NCBI GenBank assembly: GCA_001800005.1 | Contig: MGUL01000080.1 | Span: forward strand, 2,561 to 9,049 | Direction: 5' to 3' | DNA: 6,489 nucleotides | Source: Elusimicrobia bacterium RBG_16_66_12 | GTDB taxonomy: Bacteria > Elusimicrobiota > Elusimicrobia > UBA1565 > UBA9628 | Shown: positions 6,123 to 6,489 of the stretch, one piece after another | How positions within the stretch are numbered: the first letter of the stretch is position 1 | How the letters are laid out: every line of letters starts with the position of its first letter | Translations under genes and position numbers: made by a program | The notes under the pieces: generated by a model | What the model saw: the letters and a program-made list of their open reading frames with translations, nothing else | Databases searched by the model: none | Told to the model about the DNA's origin: nothing

Positions 6123-6489
6123 TTACCTGAAAAAGCCGCGCACGGCGTCGCAGATCCTTGAATGGTCGGCGTCCGAGAGCTCCGGGAACATCGGCAGGGA
6201 GAGGGCCTCGCGGCTGGCGCGTTCCGCGACGGGGAGCTGGCCTTCCTTGCCGCCTCGCGCCGCGTAGGCGGGCTGGAGGTGAGCGGGGAGAGGGTAGTAC
6301 ACGCCGCAGCCGATGCCGCGGCTCTTCAGGTGCGCCGAGAGGGCGTCGCGCCGCTCGCAGCGGACGGTGAAGAGGTGGAAGACGGGCTCGGTCCCGTCCG
6401 CGCCCAGCGGCGGCAGGCGCAGGGGCAGGCCCTTCAGGCGTTCGCAGTAGAGACCGGGCAGTCGGCGGCGCGCCAGGGTCCATGACTTC
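6123..6489 (-). CDS. DegT/DnrJ/EryC1/StrS-family sugar aminotransferase, C-terminal 122 residues (5' end cut by window)
   Basis: The family comprises PLP-dependent aminotransferases that convert a nucleotide-linked keto sugar into an amino sugar for O-antigen, capsule or glycoprotein glycans. The visible C-terminal part has the typical order: a helix ending LPGLYCERLKGLPLRLPP, the strand PVFHLFTVRC, RRDALSAHLKSRGIGCGVYYPLP, AHLQPAY, LPVAERASREALSLPMFPELSD, and the closing helix RICDAVRGFFR before TAA at 6123-6125. The PLP-binding lysine lies outside the window, so activity cannot be checked. The reading frame was chosen by these motifs. The stop is eight bases before the glycosyltransferase ATG, consistent with one operon. 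The sugar product is not identifiable from this fragment. Confidence 0.9.
   Translation of the reverse strand, partial: KSWTLARRRLPGLYCERLKGLPLRLPPLGADGTEPVFHLFTVRCERRDALSAHLKSRGIGCGVYYPLPAHLQPAYAARGGKEGQLPVAERASREALSLPMFPELSDADHSRICDAVRGFFR

Noticed and set aside
6115..6483. N-terminal extension of the glycosyltransferase frame up to position 6483
   Set aside because: The extension runs over the aminotransferase coding sequence in the wrong frame, while MARILFVS at 6114 is the normal start of a GT4 fold, eight bases after the aminotransferase stop.
1..6489. tRNA, rRNA, CRISPR array, insertion sequence or attachment site
   Set aside because: No cloverleaf, direct-repeat array, transposase motif or terminal inverted repeat was seen. 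The window is almost fully coding, and the only sizeable gap is about 80-130 bases.

Overview
The window is a compact, high-GC stretch (by eye about two thirds G+C) in which every supportable gene lies on the minus strand. Reading in the direction of transcription (right to left), the order is: the C-terminal end of a DegT/StrS-type sugar aminotransferase (6123-6489, cut by the right edge), a GT4 glycosyltransferase (5014-6114), a YedI/DUF808 inner-membrane protein (4161-5012), a small unrecognised exported protein (3474-4151), a short promoter-bearing gap, and the N-terminal ~1,115 residues of a giant SprA-like outer-membrane secretion protein (left edge to about 3343).

The first four genes are packed like an operon, with gaps of 8, 1 and 9 bases. 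The aminotransferase and glycosyltransferase form a recognisable pair for making a surface polysaccharide (O-antigen, capsule or similar) that contains an amino sugar. The YedI-like gene and the small exported protein appear to be co-transcribed passengers of unclear role. The SprA-like gene has its own near-consensus sigma-70 type promoter (TTGACG-17-TATACT) in the 80-base gap behind the small exported protein. It therefore probably forms a separate transcription unit, although read-through is possible because no convincing terminator separates the two.

The most notable item is the SprA homologue. SprA is the outer-membrane translocon of the type IX secretion system, best known from Bacteroidota gliding and secretion. 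Several family hallmarks can be read directly: the SprA_N-like segment, beta-hairpin units ending in a DY-x-(I/V)-DY-x-x-G pattern, the FALIDNMEG segment, Asp-rich calcium-type loops, and the GNTW segment. The composition does not resemble a typical AT-rich Bacteroidota genome. I infer a Gram-negative, probably uncultured lineage outside core Bacteroidota (Gemmatimonadota, Elusimicrobiota, Zixibacteria-like or similar), but the sequence alone does not settle which.

The SprA-like gene also has a start-site conflict. Promoter and Shine-Dalgarno point to a TTG at 3393, but that codon is in a different frame from the clear signal peptide and the long body of the protein. No ATG, GTG or TTG lies in the correct frame upstream of the signal peptide. 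This implies a non-standard start codon, a one-base sequence error, or frameshifting.
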